A model generated the notes under the pieces. That model was not told the DNA's origin and ran no database searches. It saw only the letters and a list, made by a program, of their open reading frames with translations. Source: Saprospiraceae bacterium (lineage in GTDB: Bacteria > Bacteroidota > Bacteroidia > Chitinophagales > Saprospiraceae). From it: a stretch of DNA of 64,000 nt. The position numbers and the translations under genes were made by a program. Positions 18,901 through 28,129 of this stretch are shown here, in pieces (positions within the stretch are counted from its first letter, which is position 1; each line of letters opens with the position of its first letter). The stretch spans positions 65,001 through 129,000 of the forward strand of contig JANQSS010000188.1 of the NCBI GenBank assembly GCA_028279185.1. The letters are read 5' to 3'.

Positions 18901-19211
18901 TGTCGCGAATGTTGAATTTTAACACATTAACGAATCAGGAATATCCTTAAAGAAAATAGGAATCCAGATATCCTAGGCACGCAGCTTTCTTAGAGCCTTT
19001 TGCGGTATTAAATGTGTGAGAATTCTTGAATAGGTTTTATAGTAGGTAGAAAGCATTGTTTTGTATCAATTCAATTGGAGTTCTTGAGCGCGCATATACT
19101 GTCGGATTATGTACGTTCGAGAACTTTGTAACGTTGGCGGTTTTCAAGTTTACCAAAAACATTATTCCACTAAATTGACTAATTTGGAATGATACAATCT
19201 CAATTAATTTT
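18901..19211. other. Intergenic stretch, no gene seen
   Basis: A/T-rich sequence between the tRNA-like remnant and the gene at 19212. No protein-like frame, hairpin with T-run or TAnnTTTG box was found. Confidence 0.45.
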
Positions 19212-20672
19212 ATGACTGAATTAATAAGAAATCTGATTAACCAGAATACAGTAGTTTGTTTTAGGGTCGGTATTTCGCTGGCGTTTATGGTTATGTCAGT
19301 CATATGCTTTTCTCAGGCAAATCAATGTGCCGGCAAACCTTATGATGTAAACCTCAAGAAAGTTTGGATTTATACTCAAGACAGTTCGGACTTTATTCAG
19401 CTGACAGATGAAATTCGGTTAAGAAACAAGGTGGATTTTAAGCGGTTCACAGGACCGCAGTTTGCAATTGTATCATCACACAATATAAACAAGAAAGAAA
19501 AAAAAGATTCAATTGTGTCTCATCCGGTAGCCTTTGTTAGTGGCGGAAGACTTCGAGTCAAAGCTATGTTTGAATCGAAAACAAAGAGGCGTTTATTTAT
19601 TCGAGCGCGTATAGTATTGAATCCAAATGATACGTCCTGGCTTCCTTCTCAAGAAGTAATTGCGAGGGATAACAGACTTATTTATGACTGGAGAGACATG
19701 GATAGGGTATTCCAGGAATCTAAAATTTTATATGTACCAACCTTCTTAATTAGATGGGAAGGTTCAAATGATAATCTAAAGTGGTCTAAAATAGACGAGA
19801 GTTTCAATGCGCTGTACGTCACTTACAAGCGTCCTTCAGACAAGTTGAAGGAAATATCCCACACACAAATGCATATTTCCTGCATTGCTTCATCAAAGTT
19901 GAGTCCGGTACCAGATAGCCTGGAGCATATTATCGTAGAAGAAATATTTACCAATGCATTCATGAATCGGAATAATAAATTTCCCGGAATTAGGAGGAAA
20001 GCAGACAATATGCTACTCACATATTATAAACATAAGGAACCTAGCGATGACTGTGCTTCTAGTGCTAAAGACTTGCTCAAAACAAGCGATGGAAGATGTA
20101 CCGCGTGGGCTGATTTTTTTATTGAGACTGTGAGAATTCAGGGCATTGAAGATATAAGTAAGGTCCTTGTGCATTTTAATGCAAGAAATGCTCGAGCCAC
20201 TCCCAAAGAAAAGACTCGGGCTATAGACATCCTAAAAAACAAAGTGAAGGACAGCAAGAGGATTAGCGTTAGCAATAAATACTACTTCTTAATCAAGAAT
20301 TGGGGAGATCTAAAAGTATGGTCAATGATTTTGATTCCATGTGATGTTCAATACCCCGAACGAGAACAGGATTTTGATTCAGCGACTTGGGCTTCAGGTC
20401 AAAACGGTATTATGGGACAGGGAGGTGTTATGAATCCTAGATCTATTTTTGATTCACATGTGTTTACTAAGTATGGCAATAGGATTTATGACCCTTCTTA
20501 TGGGATTAAATCTGATTGGGACAATATAGAGGACTTCGAATCAAGATGCTTAGCTGCCACAAAAGGCTTAATACTCAGTGTTGAAAGGCGGACAGGAGAT
20601 ACGGAATTCTATTTCTGTGTCTTAGGTGTGAATTCACCAGATCAAGATTTGCATTATAGGCAATACCAGTAA
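19212..20672 (+). CDS. Secreted transglutaminase-like protein of unknown function
   Basis: The 486-residue product has a hydrophobic export signal at about 18-35 after a short polar N-terminus. The middle part is not recognised. The C-terminal part has the residue order of the transglutaminase/cysteine-protease fold: C296 in SDGRCTAWADFFIE, at the start of a helix; H416 in IFDSHVFTKYG; and D427 in IYDPSYG. This Cys-His-Asp spacing and the sequence around each residue fit the superfamily. It might be a protease, peptidase or crosslinking enzyme. Its neighbours give no hint: the tRNA-Pro scar lies before it and an FMN reductase after it. It may be accessory DNA. Confidence 0.72.
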   Translation: MTELIRNLINQNTVVCFRVGISLAFMVMSVICFSQANQCAGKPYDVNLKKVWIYTQDSSDFIQLTDEIRLRNKVDFKRFTGPQFAIVSSHNINKKEKKDSIVSHPVAFVSGGRLRVKAMFESKTKRRLFIRARIVLNPNDTSWLPSQEVIARDNRLIYDWRDMDRVFQESKILYVPTFLIRWEGSNDNLKWSKIDESFNALYVTYKRPSDKLKEISHTQMHISCIASSKLSPVPDSLEHIIVEEIFTNAFMNRNNKFPGIRRKADNMLLTYYKHKEPSDDCASSAKDLLKTSDGRCTAWADFFIETVRIQGIEDISKVLVHFNARNARATPKEKTRAIDILKNKVKDSKRISVSNKYYFLIKNWGDLKVWSMILIPCDVQYPEREQDFDSATWASGQNGIMGQGGVMNPRSIFDSHVFTKYGNRIYDPSYGIKSDWDNIEDFESRCLAATKGLILSVERRTGDTEFYFCVLGVNSPDQDLHYRQYQ

Positions 20673-20826
20673 AAAGATAGGTTAGGTATTTGATTGTACT
20701 AATGTGTATTTCTTGAAGTATGAGTGCCGTTACCTTAAGTTAGAAAGGCAATCAAGTTGCAGTTTGTGAACAAATTGCACGATTTATGCTTTTATAGGTT
20801 TACTTTCGACATCTTAACAGCTTTGT

Positions 20827-21366
20827 ATGAAAAAGATTCTTGCTTTTGGTGCCAGTAGCAGCATTCATTCGATTAATAAAAAGCTCGCCACATATGCGGT
20901 GCACCGTATGGACGACATAGAGCCCACTATATTGGATTTGAATGACTTTGAAATGCCAATTTTTAGCGTAGACAAAGAAAAAAATAACGGTATTCCACCG
21001 TTAGCTCATGATTTCTTAGATCATATTAAGACGGCGGATGGCTTAATTATTTCTTTTGCCGAACACAATGGAGCGTATTCGACGGCATTCAAGAATATAT
21101 TTGACTGGGTATCGCGAATCGATGGAAATTTATGGAATGGGACACCCATGTTTGCTATGGCAACTTCACCAGGCGGCAGGGGAGGTATGACCGTTCTGGA
21201 CATAGCTAAAGGAAGGTTCAAATTTATGGGAGGTAATATCATAGCGTCGTTTTCTCTACCTTCATTTTTCGACAATTTTAATGAGGTGGATGGAATTACA
21301 GATTCGGACCTGAGGGCGCAATTCGAAGATCAACTAGCAGTTTTTAAACGGGCCATTTCAGGATGA
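20827..21366 (+). CDS. NAD(P)H-dependent FMN reductase-family oxidoreductase
   Basis: The 179-residue flavodoxin-like protein starts with ILAFGASSSIHSINKKLA (the FMN phosphate-binding GASxxxxSxN pattern). It contains LDLNDFEMPIF, the ISFAEHNGAYSTAFKNIFDW segment (usually PEYNGS) and ATSPGGRGG. These are the hallmarks of the NADPH-dependent FMN reductase/azoreductase group, including AEHN in place of PEYN. It would reduce flavin or quinone-like substrates in the cytoplasm. Its stop overlaps the ATG of the next gene (ATGA), so the two are translationally coupled. Confidence 0.93.
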   Translation: MKKILAFGASSSIHSINKKLATYAVHRMDDIEPTILDLNDFEMPIFSVDKEKNNGIPPLAHDFLDHIKTADGLIISFAEHNGAYSTAFKNIFDWVSRIDGNLWNGTPMFAMATSPGGRGGMTVLDIAKGRFKFMGGNIIASFSLPSFFDNFNEVDGITDSDLRAQFEDQLAVFKRAISG

Positions 21367-22184
21367 AAGACATTACGGTAATAGGCGCTACAGGAAGGTT
21401 GGCCATTCCCATAGTTCGAAGCCTTGTAGATAAAGGCTTTAGGGTAAAAGCTATAGTACGCAATACAGAAAAAGCAATTGTATCGCTACCAAGTACTGTT
21501 GAAATACTAAAAGCGGATTTAGAAGATGTACCGGATTTGACGAATGCCTTGCGCAAGACTGAATACATTTATTTACATCTTGCGTCAAAGGACATCGAGG
21601 CAGATTTCGTACCTGAAATTCACGGTATTCAAAACGTTGTAGATGCAGTTGATAAGAAATCAATCAAACAAATAATTCAAATATCAGGAGTTGGTGCGGT
21701 ACGACCTGACTTTCATGCAAGAGGTGAAATTTATTTTACAAATGAAATCAGACGAAAGGGTTTTTCTATCTTAAAAAATTGCGGAATTCCGTTCACGTTA
21801 TTGCATGCCTCTTGGTTTCTTGATGCTATTTCATGGTTCGAAAAAGATGATCGAATCATTATTCAAGGGAAGCAAATCCACCCCATATATTGGACTAACA
21901 CTTTGGATTTTGCTAATGTGCTAATGAAATCTATTGGCAATGAATCGGCGTATAATCGAGACTTAATTGTTCAGGGAAATAAGGCATTGACAATGTTAGA
22001 GGCAGCGAGGTTATTCAATGATATTTGTCGAAATGGAAAATTGAGAGTCGAGCAAGAAGACGATACTTTGGGGCTATTTGCGTATTTCGACAACTTTAAA
22101 GAGGAATTAATTGCGCAAGACACATGGTCATTAGTTGGCCCACCAGCATTGGCGCCGGCTGATTTTTTTAAAACCCTTCAGTAG
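21363..22184 (+). CDS. NmrA-like NAD(P)-binding protein
   Basis: The 273-residue Rossmann protein starts with ITVIGATGRLAIPIVRSLVDKG, where the atypical SDR/NmrA motif GATGxxG has lost the last Gly (GATGRLA). The rest fits the family: VEILKADLEDVPDLTNAL, YLHLAS, IIQISGVGAV and TLLHASWFLDAISWF. Such proteins either reduce small substrates or sense the NADP/NADPH ratio. The gene overlaps the FMN reductase by 4 bp, suggesting a joint redox role. It converges with the glycosyltransferase operon, whose last stop is 4 bp away. Confidence 0.88.
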   Translation: MKDITVIGATGRLAIPIVRSLVDKGFRVKAIVRNTEKAIVSLPSTVEILKADLEDVPDLTNALRKTEYIYLHLASKDIEADFVPEIHGIQNVVDAVDKKSIKQIIQISGVGAVRPDFHARGEIYFTNEIRRKGFSILKNCGIPFTLLHASWFLDAISWFEKDDRIIIQGKQIHPIYWTNTLDFANVLMKSIGNESAYNRDLIVQGNKALTMLEAARLFNDICRNGKLRVEQEDDTLGLFAYFDNFKEELIAQDTWSLVGPPALAPADFFKTLQ

Positions 22185-22187
22185 TTT

Positions 22188-24272
22188 TTATTTCTCGTTT
22201 TTGATCTCTACTATCTTGTCCAAAATGGCAGCGACGCGGTGATTAAATGTATGATTGGCCCTGATGAAATGAATAGCTTCTTCATTGGTCTTCCTATTTT
22301 TTACATTTCGGACTAAGTTCTGGAAGGAATTGATGTCTTCGTATACGTGAATATGGCCTTTGAAAAAGGATTTGAGTCCTTGAACCTCATCCGATACAAG
22401 CTGACCGCCACATGCTAAAACATCATATAGTCGATTTGAGTAAAATCCATGTTCCCGCATACTGGGCCAGTGGTCATTTATTATGATTGAAGCTGTGGAG
22501 TAGTAATAACGTAAGAGGTGATTTGGAACATGATTTGCTTTAACCCAATTGGAAGGAACGATTTGATCCCAATTAGCACCTATGATGTCAAGAGGAATTT
22601 GGGACTCTGTCGAATATTGTATGCCCAACCTATCCGTGTGTCTGGAATTTGCGACGTACAAACGCTCATAAGGTGTTAAATTATCATTTGAGTCCGGATA
22701 GAAAATATTAACATCTGTACACTGATGTAATACAGAAACTGAATTTTGGATTTTCGAATCTAAAACTTGAGCAAAAGACTCGGATGCTACAAAAATATGA
22801 TCGAAACCCTCCAGATGCTCTGTACGTATTTGCTCAGGATGTGAAATAATCCAAAGAATATTTATTTTATCGGGTTCGGGTTCATACTGATAAAGGCCGG
22901 CAATGATCAGATTTATTTGCATGGAATTCTGCTCGTCGTACCAATGTGATTTTAAATCAATTCGCACATCACAATTAGATTCTCGAAATGCTTCTGCCAG
23001 AGATTTTGCAAAATGATAATCTCCCCATGAGGTGAGGTCGTCGTCAGTGGTCGCCGAAATTTTAATAGCTATAGAATTTGACACACCATGATGAAGTTCT
23101 AATATAGAATTGAGTTCTGCTGCTCTATGGGTATATGTATGTTTTGCCAATACCTCCTGTTGCAATAATTCAAAAGTTGCAGTATAGTTTTTTGGTGAAC
23201 CAAGAATATGATCGATTTGGTCTATTAATTCTTCGGAGGAACCATAGGTTGGGAACTCATTTTCGAATAATGCTTCTACTGCTTGTGTATTGTTAGTTAA
23301 AATTTTTTTTCCCATACCCAAAACATCAAATATTCGACTGTTAACTGATTCCCACTTTGATGTAGATTCGTTTGAATCATCTAAAATGAGTTCAGACGAT
23401 GCGTAGACGTCAGGCATATTCTCATAACTCAATTGGCCTTCATGATAGGAGGAGAAAGCACCTTTGGTTGACCATCCACGTCCAAACACTTTAAATTTGT
23501 ACGGAAGAGTATAGGGTATCAATTGTTTTTCTATTTCGCGTTCGGCATGCCAGCGATTACCCGTGAAGCACAACTCTGATTTGTAACTTGGATTCATAAC
23601 ACCCTTTGCAAATCTTGTTGGATTTGTCGCGATGGGAAAAACGTAAGCCTCTTTTTTCGTAACTTCAGAAATGAAGTCTTTTATTTTTTTTGACGAACAT
23701 AGAATTATATCGAAAGATTCGAACCAGGGTTTCATTATCCAATATTCGGCATAACTTCTAACCCAGCCGATTTTGATGGCAGATGATTTTAACGTCCTAA
23801 CGTCAAACTCAAATAATAATGAAATGATAAGGTCCACTGGTTCATTTAGCTGTGTTTGCTTATCTATTAGTTTGCACGACCAACCATATTCTTTTTCACA
23901 TGCAGCCGCAAGTTCGAGTGCGGTAAAGACATCACCTTGTGCAGCTGTCTTCCAATCATTATTGCTGACCAGAAAACCGCATGTCGAAATTTCATGGCTA
24001 AAATGTCGTCGTAAGATATTCGGACCTATCGCAGCGCTTTTTGATTCTACAAAATACTCAGCTTCAGTGAGGTACTGCTTCGTCATATTTTGAAGATGAT
24101 CGATGCCCAATGTGCGCGGTTTTCTGCCAAGTAGTAATTCTATAAAACGTATAACTCGATGGCCAACTTTCCACCTTGCAGAATTTTTGATAGCATCTAA
24201 TTGTTCTGCGAATGCAGAGACATAAATGCGAAAGAGGTCATTTTGTATATGCTTGTTTCTTCGCCTTTTCAA
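22188..24272 (-). CDS. Tandem CgeB-like glycosyltransferase, about 690 residues
   Basis: The product carries two related GT-B-type C-terminal domains. The first is at about 240-360 (YASSELILDDSNE, NSRIFDVLGMGKKILTN). The second is at about 580-690 (YSTASIIINDHWPSM, SNRLYDVLACGGQLVSDEV). The repeated pattern A.(I/L)I.(N/D)D and NR.(F/Y)DVL..G is that of the CgeB/YkvP glycosyltransferase-like family (glycosyltransferase family 1 type). The two halves could act on different acceptors. The start is TTG at 24272, overlapping the upstream stop as TTGA; there is no ATG until residue 63. It is the second gene of a two-gene operon with the GT2 gene. The donor and acceptor sugars are unknown. Confidence 0.82.
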   Translation of the reverse strand: MKRRRNKHIQNDLFRIYVSAFAEQLDAIKNSARWKVGHRVIRFIELLLGRKPRTLGIDHLQNMTKQYLTEAEYFVESKSAAIGPNILRRHFSHEISTCGFLVSNNDWKTAAQGDVFTALELAAACEKEYGWSCKLIDKQTQLNEPVDLIISLLFEFDVRTLKSSAIKIGWVRSYAEYWIMKPWFESFDIILCSSKKIKDFISEVTKKEAYVFPIATNPTRFAKGVMNPSYKSELCFTGNRWHAEREIEKQLIPYTLPYKFKVFGRGWSTKGAFSSYHEGQLSYENMPDVYASSELILDDSNESTSKWESVNSRIFDVLGMGKKILTNNTQAVEALFENEFPTYGSSEELIDQIDHILGSPKNYTATFELLQQEVLAKHTYTHRAAELNSILELHHGVSNSIAIKISATTDDDLTSWGDYHFAKSLAEAFRESNCDVRIDLKSHWYDEQNSMQINLIIAGLYQYEPEPDKINILWIISHPEQIRTEHLEGFDHIFVASESFAQVLDSKIQNSVSVLHQCTDVNIFYPDSNDNLTPYERLYVANSRHTDRLGIQYSTESQIPLDIIGANWDQIVPSNWVKANHVPNHLLRYYYSTASIIINDHWPSMREHGFYSNRLYDVLACGGQLVSDEVQGLKSFFKGHIHVYEDINSFQNLVRNVKNRKTNEEAIHFIRANHTFNHRVAAILDKIVEIKNEK

Positions 24273-25669
24273 TCTGTACCACTTTTTTGTACACGCAGTT
24301 GTTTCATGACTTCTATTGCATTAATATATGAAAGTTCCGCATTGTTAGTCATCCAGCCTTTTTTATAAATCCTCCAGTGTAATGATAATAAATGTTGTAC
24401 GGGATTTGTCTTGGAAACAAAGATCTTATCCAGGAGTCGTTTGTGCCAATGAGGGTGTCTTATTTTTAAGATCTCATATTGCAATTTTCTGCGCATATAT
24501 GCATCGAAGTATACCTTAACATTGTTGCTCACAAATCGAATATACTTTTCATTTTTCTTATCGAGAGCCAATGCTGCTTTCATCCGCTGCAAAGACAAAA
24601 ATGAGAGAGTTGATTCTCCCATATTAATCTCACGAAATTGTCCGTATCCCGTCACGTTAGAATCGTGTTGGATATAAGCCTGTTGCACTTGATCGAAATA
24701 GGCCAGTTTATTGTCAACGGCTGCATTGAGGCCTAACCAATGATCATGAAATGCATTGCCCAGACGAGCCGGAAATGGGAGAAGTTTACGCAACAGAGAT
24801 GTTCTAAAAATCGAAGCTGATCCTGTGACCGTATTAGCTAATATCAAAGCTGACATACTTTTGTAATGATTACTTCGCTGATTCCAAAAGGTTGGCGAAA
24901 TTATGTGACCATTTTCATCTTCGATGACCATATCATTGTACAAGAGATGTGCCTCGCCAATTTCACTTATTAAATTTGCCAATTTATCTACGTGCCAATA
25001 ATCGTCTTGATCGGCCAATGCGACAAATTTAAATTGTCGATGAACACGATTAAGAGCCCTCTCAAAATTATAATAGAAGCCTAAGTTGCTTTCGTTTCGA
25101 TATACATGAATCCGATCATCCGTAGCCGTGCGTCTACATATTTCACGGTAGTTTTCGGCTGTTGAGCAGTCGTCATTTATAATTAACCTCCAGGATATTT
25201 CCGTTTGTTCAATAATCGAATTTAGCTGCCTTTGAAAAAGAACAAAATTGGGATTATGCGTCGCCATACAAATCGCCACTTTGGCTGCAGGAAGTGCTTC
25301 TGGCGCGTGTATTAAGTCATCATGAACTAACTCATGGCATAACTTTAATTTGACGACTTTTTTTGGTAGAGTTAAAAATATTTCTGCCTCCAGGAAATTC
25401 TCCTCAATGTCATTAGAGTTCAAATAATGACAAAAATGTAATCGATCCGGAAGCAGAGTAGTCCCAAAATAATCGACGTTGTCTATAGGTTGTGGAACTT
25501 CAAACAACTCCATTGGTTCATGTGAATTCCCGTTAACCACCAGCGTCACCTTTTCAATCCGATCGATATTGCCGGAAATCCAGCCACTGATGGGCCAAAT
25601 GGTCCCCAACCCTCTAATGAGCGGTTGACCAAATACTTGATATAGTCCGGTATTGTAGTCGGTAGACAA
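24269..25669 (-). CDS. Glycosyltransferase family 2 protein
   Basis: The 466-residue protein has an unrecognised N-terminal beta-rich part (about 1-130) and a GT-A domain (about 135-350). The GT-A domain contains VAICMATHNP, LIINDDCSTAENYREI, VYRNESNLGFYYNFERAL and the metal-binding VALADQDDYW. This layout matches GT2 enzymes that extend surface polysaccharides or protein glycans. The start is TTG at 25669 and no in-frame ATG was found upstream. A TACCTTTG promoter box lies about 36 bases upstream. The downstream CgeB-like gene overlaps its stop, so the two probably work on the same glycan. Confidence 0.9.
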   Translation of the reverse strand: MSTDYNTGLYQVFGQPLIRGLGTIWPISGWISGNIDRIEKVTLVVNGNSHEPMELFEVPQPIDNVDYFGTTLLPDRLHFCHYLNSNDIEENFLEAEIFLTLPKKVVKLKLCHELVHDDLIHAPEALPAAKVAICMATHNPNFVLFQRQLNSIIEQTEISWRLIINDDCSTAENYREICRRTATDDRIHVYRNESNLGFYYNFERALNRVHRQFKFVALADQDDYWHVDKLANLISEIGEAHLLYNDMVIEDENGHIISPTFWNQRSNHYKSMSALILANTVTGSASIFRTSLLRKLLPFPARLGNAFHDHWLGLNAAVDNKLAYFDQVQQAYIQHDSNVTGYGQFREINMGESTLSFLSLQRMKAALALDKKNEKYIRFVSNNVKVYFDAYMRRKLQYEILKIRHPHWHKRLLDKIFVSKTNPVQHLLSLHWRIYKKGWMTNNAELSYINAIEVMKQLRVQKSGTD

Positions 25670-25704
25670 AACTATGCTCAGTGATGATGTAATGCTATAA
25701 TGAC

Positions 25705-25712
25705 CAAAGGTA
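25705..25712 (-). promoter_or_regulatory. Candidate -7 promoter box (TACCTTTG) of the glycosyltransferase operon
   Basis: Exact TAnnTTTG match on the minus strand, 36 bases ahead of the TTG start at 25669. A -33 TTG at the usual spacing is not evident. Confidence 0.45.
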
Positions 25713-25831
25713 CAAATTGTGCATACCTGCCCACATGTGTTAAAGCTCCGTATTTTTAACTGCTCATATAGCTCAGTAATGTCCTAAATGCATGAATAAT
25801 TGTACCTTGACCACGCAGATATAATCCTGTT

Positions 25832-27475
25832 ATGAAATCATACCTTTTTTTAATTCTGTCGTTAATTGGAGTTGCTTTTTCCTGGCCTGTATTTGGTCAG
25901 ACGATGGGATTGATACAGCAATCTGAATTTTCATATAATGGATATACATTGTTGTTTCCTTCGGCTTCTAGGAGTGTTTTTCTCATTGATAATTGTGGTA
26001 AGCTAGTTCATCAATGGAATACAAATTATTCGCCAGGATTGTCGACTTATCTGATGGAAAATGGTGATATCATACGTACCGAAAGAATTTCCAGCCCTTT
26101 TCCAGGAGGAGGCTCAGGCGGGCGAATCGAGCGAATCAATTGGGATGGTGATGTTCAATGGGCGACGAATTTTAGTACTTCTACTTATCACCAACATCAC
26201 GATGTTGAGGTGTTGCCAAATGGTAATATTTTGGTTATTGCCTGGGAAGATATTCCTGAAGATTCTATAGCATTGGCCGGAAGAGAATCGCTGAGTGGTT
26301 TTGGGTTTTGGTCCTGTCTGATAGCAGAAATTGAACCAAGTGGGACCTTTGGTGCGGAAATAGTCTGGCAATGGCGCGCAGCAGATCATTTAATTCAGGA
26401 CGTAGATTCATCCTTGGCCAATTTTGGTGTGATCAGCGAACACCCGGAACGGATCGATGTAAATCTATCTCCAGGTGCAAGCCCAGATTGGTTGCATGTT
26501 AATGGCATAGATTACAATGCGGAATTAGATCAAATCATCTTGAGCGTCCATGATGTGCATGAGATTTGGATAATCGATCATAGCACGACAACTGCTGAAG
26601 CCAAATCAAGCTCCGGGGGGAGGTCTGGAAAAGGTGGCGATCTGCTCTATCGATGGGGTAATCCTCAGAATTACGGCATGGGGAATACGGCTGATCAAAA
26701 GCTCTTTGGTCAACACGATGCACAATGGATCGAACCGGGTAGTCCGGACGCGGGTGCTATTCTGGTTTTTAACAATGGGCAGAATCAACCAGGTCCTCAA
26801 CGATCAACCGTTTTGTTATGGCATACACCATTGGATACTTCAGGGCATTATGTGCGCTCGACAAATGAACCTTTTGGACCAAGCGAAGTGGACTGGAAAG
26901 TTGGAGAAGGCGCTGTTAATTTCTATTCGTCAAGAATATCAGGTGCACAACGCCTTCCGAATGGCAATACGCTTATATGCGTGGGAAGAGAGGGCCAAAT
27001 AATCGAAGTGGATTCCAATGGACAGAAAGTTTGGGAGTATATAAATCCGGTATCAACATTTATACATATGCAAGGCGACAACCCAAGTGGAAATGACTTG
27101 TTCAGAGCGTACAGATACGGAAGTGACTTCCCGGCTTTTGAAGACCGGGTACTCTTTCCAGGAGATCCAATAGAGCTCGATCCTTTAGATTACGAATGCG
27201 AAATATATTTGGACGTAGTAGGTGTTGAAGAACCCCTTTCTGGAGCTAACCTTTTTCCAAATCCGGCAACTTCAAGCCTAACTATCGAATCGGCACAGCA
27301 GGATTGGAATACTTGCCTAGTAATTGATGCCATGGGGCAAGTCGTTGAAAAAGTGGCTTTCCAAAAAAATGTGAATTTAGATATTTCGAACTATTCGGAC
27401 GGAATGTACTTTTGCAATTTTATAGGTAAAAAATCAATTACTAAAACGATCAAAAAATTCATCGTGACGAGATGA
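25832..27475 (+). CDS. Arylsulfotransferase-like (ASST) protein with T9SS type-A sorting tail
   Basis: The 547-residue secreted protein has a signal peptide ending in VFGQ (about residue 23). The ASST-type propeller has LIDNCGKLVHQWNT, the family motif YHQHHDVEVLPNGNILVIAW (H120, H122, H123, D124), LYRWGNPQNYG and GQHDAQWIEPG. The C-terminal 75 residues (LFPNPATSSLTIES, DGMYFCNF, KKFIVTR) form a T9SS type-A sorting domain, so the protein is exported across the outer membrane. ASST enzymes move sulfate between phenolic compounds without PAPS; whether this one does so is unproven. A paralogue lies at 60210. It is followed 23 bp later by a barrel protein gene. Confidence 0.88.
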   Translation: MKSYLFLILSLIGVAFSWPVFGQTMGLIQQSEFSYNGYTLLFPSASRSVFLIDNCGKLVHQWNTNYSPGLSTYLMENGDIIRTERISSPFPGGGSGGRIERINWDGDVQWATNFSTSTYHQHHDVEVLPNGNILVIAWEDIPEDSIALAGRESLSGFGFWSCLIAEIEPSGTFGAEIVWQWRAADHLIQDVDSSLANFGVISEHPERIDVNLSPGASPDWLHVNGIDYNAELDQIILSVHDVHEIWIIDHSTTTAEAKSSSGGRSGKGGDLLYRWGNPQNYGMGNTADQKLFGQHDAQWIEPGSPDAGAILVFNNGQNQPGPQRSTVLLWHTPLDTSGHYVRSTNEPFGPSEVDWKVGEGAVNFYSSRISGAQRLPNGNTLICVGREGQIIEVDSNGQKVWEYINPVSTFIHMQGDNPSGNDLFRAYRYGSDFPAFEDRVLFPGDPIELDPLDYECEIYLDVVGVEEPLSGANLFPNPATSSLTIESAQQDWNTCLVIDAMGQVVEKVAFQKNVNLDISNYSDGMYFCNFIGKKSITKTIKKFIVTR

Positions 27476-27498
27476 TATAGTGCGAGTAAAATAATTTT

Positions 27499-28110
27499 AT
27501 GAAAGCAAGAAGTATTATTCGTATATTTTTAACCCTGAACTTAATTATTATCAGCTTTACGTCTTTTGCGCAAAAGCTGAAACTTGGTGTAACAATATCG
27601 CCGACGTTTAGTTTTGTCGCTTCAGACAATGACGATGTTATTGCTAACGGCAGTGCAATAGGCATACTGTATGGCCTAATGGCGGACTACCAGTTTAGTG
27701 ATAATGAACGATATGCCTTATTTACTGGATTGAATATTCATCATACCGCTGCAAAGTTTAAAAGCCTCAATTCAACATACAAAGTGGCTGCATCGATTGT
27801 CGAAGTACCGGCCATATTTAAATTAAACTCTAATTCAGTTAATTCTAAAAACTATTATGGCCAATTTGGCTTTAATTTTGGGATTCCCATAAGTGATAAG
27901 GTTAAAGAAGGATTTGATGAAATGGCTGAGGTCACTGGAGTCCTATTAACTGTAAATATTGGTGGAGGTTTGCACTTTGATTTAGCAGATGATGGTGTGC
28001 AGCTGAATGTAGGTATTTATTTTGACAACGGCTTTACAACATTGTTTAAAGTAGAAGGCGAGAAATTTCGGTTGAAGCATTTGGGTTTACGTGCAGGCCT
28101 CTATTTCTAA
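27499..28110 (+). CDS. PorT-like outer-membrane beta-barrel protein
   Basis: The 203-residue product has a signal peptide ending in FAQK (about 25) and alternating hydrophobic strands to the C-terminus. These include KLGVTISPTFSF, YALFTGLNIHH, YYGQFGFNFG, LLTVNIGGGLHFDL, and the last strand LGLRAGLYF with a terminal Phe. The layout is that of the small 8-10-stranded outer-membrane barrels (PF13568/PorT type) common in Bacteroidota. No specific function can be assigned. It is only 23 bp after the ASST-like gene, suggesting co-transcription, and its end touches the polyphosphate kinase gene. Confidence 0.85.
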   Translation: MKARSIIRIFLTLNLIIISFTSFAQKLKLGVTISPTFSFVASDNDDVIANGSAIGILYGLMADYQFSDNERYALFTGLNIHHTAAKFKSLNSTYKVAASIVEVPAIFKLNSNSVNSKNYYGQFGFNFGIPISDKVKEGFDEMAEVTGVLLTVNIGGGLHFDLADDGVQLNVGIYFDNGFTTLFKVEGEKFRLKHLGLRAGLYF

Positions 28111-28129
28111 TCCATCATCAGTCTCGTTG

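Noticed and set aside
18382-20672. An anti-phage island next to tRNA-Pro
   Set aside because: Apart from the broken GIY-YIG gene and one orphan secreted protein there is no nuclease, ATPase, toxin pair or integrase.
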